Shown: piece after piece, positions 36,134-36,986 of the stretch
How positions within the stretch are numbered: the stretch's first letter is position 1
Layout: every line of letters begins with the position of its first letter
Source: Gammaproteobacteria bacterium
GTDB lineage: Bacteria; Pseudomonadota; Gammaproteobacteria; S012-40
Assembly: GCA_919902765.1 (NCBI GenBank)
Contig: CAKKRP010000119.1
Location: 1-36,986 of the forward strand
Reading direction: 5' to 3'
DNA length: 36,986 nt
The notes under the pieces: generated by a model
What the model was told of the DNA's origin: nothing
Databases searched by the model: none
Seen by the model: the letters and a program-made list of their open reading frames with translations, nothing else
Translations under genes and position numbers: made by a program

Positions 36134-36862
36134 ATGAATAAATTATACGTTTTATGTGTCTTAATTTTATTTTGTAGCACATCTATTTCGAGAAATGTTT
36201 TTAGTGGTGAGTTAGAGAAATATGTATTGAGTACATATGTTAGGAGTCTAGGGGATCAGCGGACTGCAATAAACAGGTATAAAAACGTTGGAAAACCACG
36301 AATCACTGAATATTGTGGCCAGGTAGAATCAGATGATGATGGAAGTCGGAGTCACTATGTATTTAGTATGGATGGTTGGTATAAAATAGACATTTACAAT
36401 GAAACTCAAGGTGTAAAAGTACAAAATGCCTTCCATTGTCGTGAGATTTCAAAGTTAGCGGGAGATGATGTTGGTAAAGTGCTGAAAAATAGATTTGGCG
36501 ACCAGCACACGATTCAATATTATCTAAAATTTGGTAAAACAGAGATATATTCTGTTGTTCAAAGAACTACTAACGTTGGAATGGATGCTATATCTCACGA
36601 AAATGTTTTTGATTTTCCAATTTCATTTTTTCAAAATTTAGTAGTTAAAGAAGGAGGACTATTTCGCTACACCGCGTTTCCTAAAATAGATACAGATATT
36701 GAGAAAGCGTACCACCTTTCGGTGTGGGACATATTCACTTTTAAGGGTGTTCGATATTTGTTGATTAAGCGAGATGAGTATGCGAGCAAGGAGTTTATAT
36801 GGTTTCGTTTTAGTGCTGAAGAATTGATTGAAGAGGGATGGGTGGGGTATTATGGGCTGTGA
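36134..36862 (+). CDS. Exported candidate immunity protein, copy 2
   Basis: This 242-residue protein has an N-terminal export signal (LYVLCVLILFCSTSISRNVFSG) and an AGGAAG Shine-Dalgarno (36120-36125) eight bases before the ATG. It follows the truncated Rhs copy by 38 bases, mirroring the toxin-immunity order upstream. It is homologous to the 33197 protein: YVLSTYVRS near the start, TEYC and AFHC cysteines, FSMDGWYKI, and the C-terminal DIFTFKGVRYLLI ... GWVGYYGL. Elsewhere the two are well diverged, as expected if each fits its own tip. The gene is AT-rich, suggesting recent transfer. No enzyme motif is visible. The immunity role is inferred. Confidence 0.7.
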   Translation: MNKLYVLCVLILFCSTSISRNVFSGELEKYVLSTYVRSLGDQRTAINRYKNVGKPRITEYCGQVESDDDGSRSHYVFSMDGWYKIDIYNETQGVKVQNAFHCREISKLAGDDVGKVLKNRFGDQHTIQYYLKFGKTEIYSVVQRTTNVGMDAISHENVFDFPISFFQNLVVKEGGLFRYTAFPKIDTDIEKAYHLSVWDIFTFKGVRYLLIKRDEYASKEFIWFRFSAEELIEEGWVGYYGL

Positions 36863-36881
36863 AATCAACGGGAAAACTTTG

Positions 36882-36931
36882 GAACTTTGGGGTCAGGCCT
36901 TACAGGAACTTTGCAAGAACTTTGGGGTCAG
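36882..36931 (+). repeat. Short direct repeats GAACTTTGGGGTCAG
   Basis: The 15-mer GAACTTTGGGGTCAG occurs at 36882-36896 and again at 36917-36931, 35 bases apart, with a partial copy (GGAACTTTG) between. Similar GGGGTCAG-bearing phrases occur beside REP-associated or IS transposases in gammaproteobacteria. GGGGTC (36924-36929) can also pair with GACCCC (36941-36946) in the adjoining IS-like end. Confidence 0.6.
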
Positions 36932-36986
36932 TGTATAGTGGACCCCGAAAACTAGACAATAGTATAAGCTATAGACCAAGACGAGG
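36932..36986 (+). mobile_element. Probable left end of an IS3-family element, cut by the window edge
   Basis: TAGTGGACCCCGAAAAC followed by TAGACAAT (36937-36961) resembles IS3-family terminal inverted repeats, particularly the IS2-like form with a GGxCCCC block and a terminal AGACA. The window ends in GACGAGG, which could be the Shine-Dalgarno of a transposase starting just beyond. No transposase is visible, so the call rests on the terminus alone. Confidence 0.4.

Noticed and set aside
1..36986. CRISPR array
   Set aside because: No series of regularly spaced identical repeats is present; the only short direct repeats are the two 15-mers near 36.9 kb.

Overview
The window is a stretch of gammaproteobacterial chromosome. 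Its first 27 kb carry a conserved block of housekeeping genes in an order close to the Pseudomonas type (rpsB-tsf-pyrH-frr-uppS-cdsA-dxr-rseP-bamA-skp-lpxD-fabZ-lpxA-lpxB-rnhB-dnaE-accA-tilS). Upstream of it lie lgt-thyA-folA (plus strand) and map-glnD-apaH (minus strand). Protein lengths and motifs match the Escherichia/Pseudomonas orthologues. The lpx, bamA, skp and rseP genes show a Gram-negative cell with lipid A. I cannot name the genus from the sequence alone.

Layout. 1-1915: the 3' part of lgt, then thyA and folA, nearly abutting. 2032-6359: apaH, glnD and map on the minus strand, convergent with folA and probably co-transcribed from map. 6360-6563: divergent regulatory region with an rpsB promoter and a structured leader. 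6564-9734: rpsB, an intrinsic terminator/attenuator, tsf, pyrH and frr. 9735-10093: an unusually long, structure-rich gap. 10094-21142: a tightly packed run for isoprenoid/undecaprenyl, phospholipid, outer-membrane-protein and lipid A synthesis, ending in rnhB; many junctions overlap or nearly touch. 21169-27043: dnaE, accA (with its own promoter candidate) and tilS. Most of this block supports translation, DNA replication and envelope building.

From about 27.1 kb the character changes to an accessory island. A near-consensus sigma-70 promoter and strong Shine-Dalgarno sequence precede a 1990-residue Sec-exported SpvB/TcdB/Rhs-type protein. Its last ~147 residues form a variable tip with an H-x6-D ... 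H-x-H arrangement like the Hedgehog/DD-peptidase (LAS) zinc peptidases. An exported 274-residue protein overlaps its stop codon and is a probable immunity protein. Next come a REP-like palindrome, an unrecognised exported or lipoprotein-like gene, and a 5'-truncated second Rhs core. The second core carries a different but homologous LAS-like tip and is followed by its own exported protein, homologous to the first immunity candidate. The two Rhs cores share a ~125 bp tract with 3 mismatches that ends exactly where the tips diverge, as expected of a tip-swapping cassette array. The window ends in short direct repeats and what looks like the terminal inverted repeat of an IS3-family element.

The most interesting proposal is this island: a Sec-exported Rhs/SpvB shell delivering exchangeable peptidoglycan-peptidase-like tips, each paired with a member of one periplasmic immunity-like family. 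The pairing and homology are visible in the sequence; the enzymatic and immunity functions are inferred.
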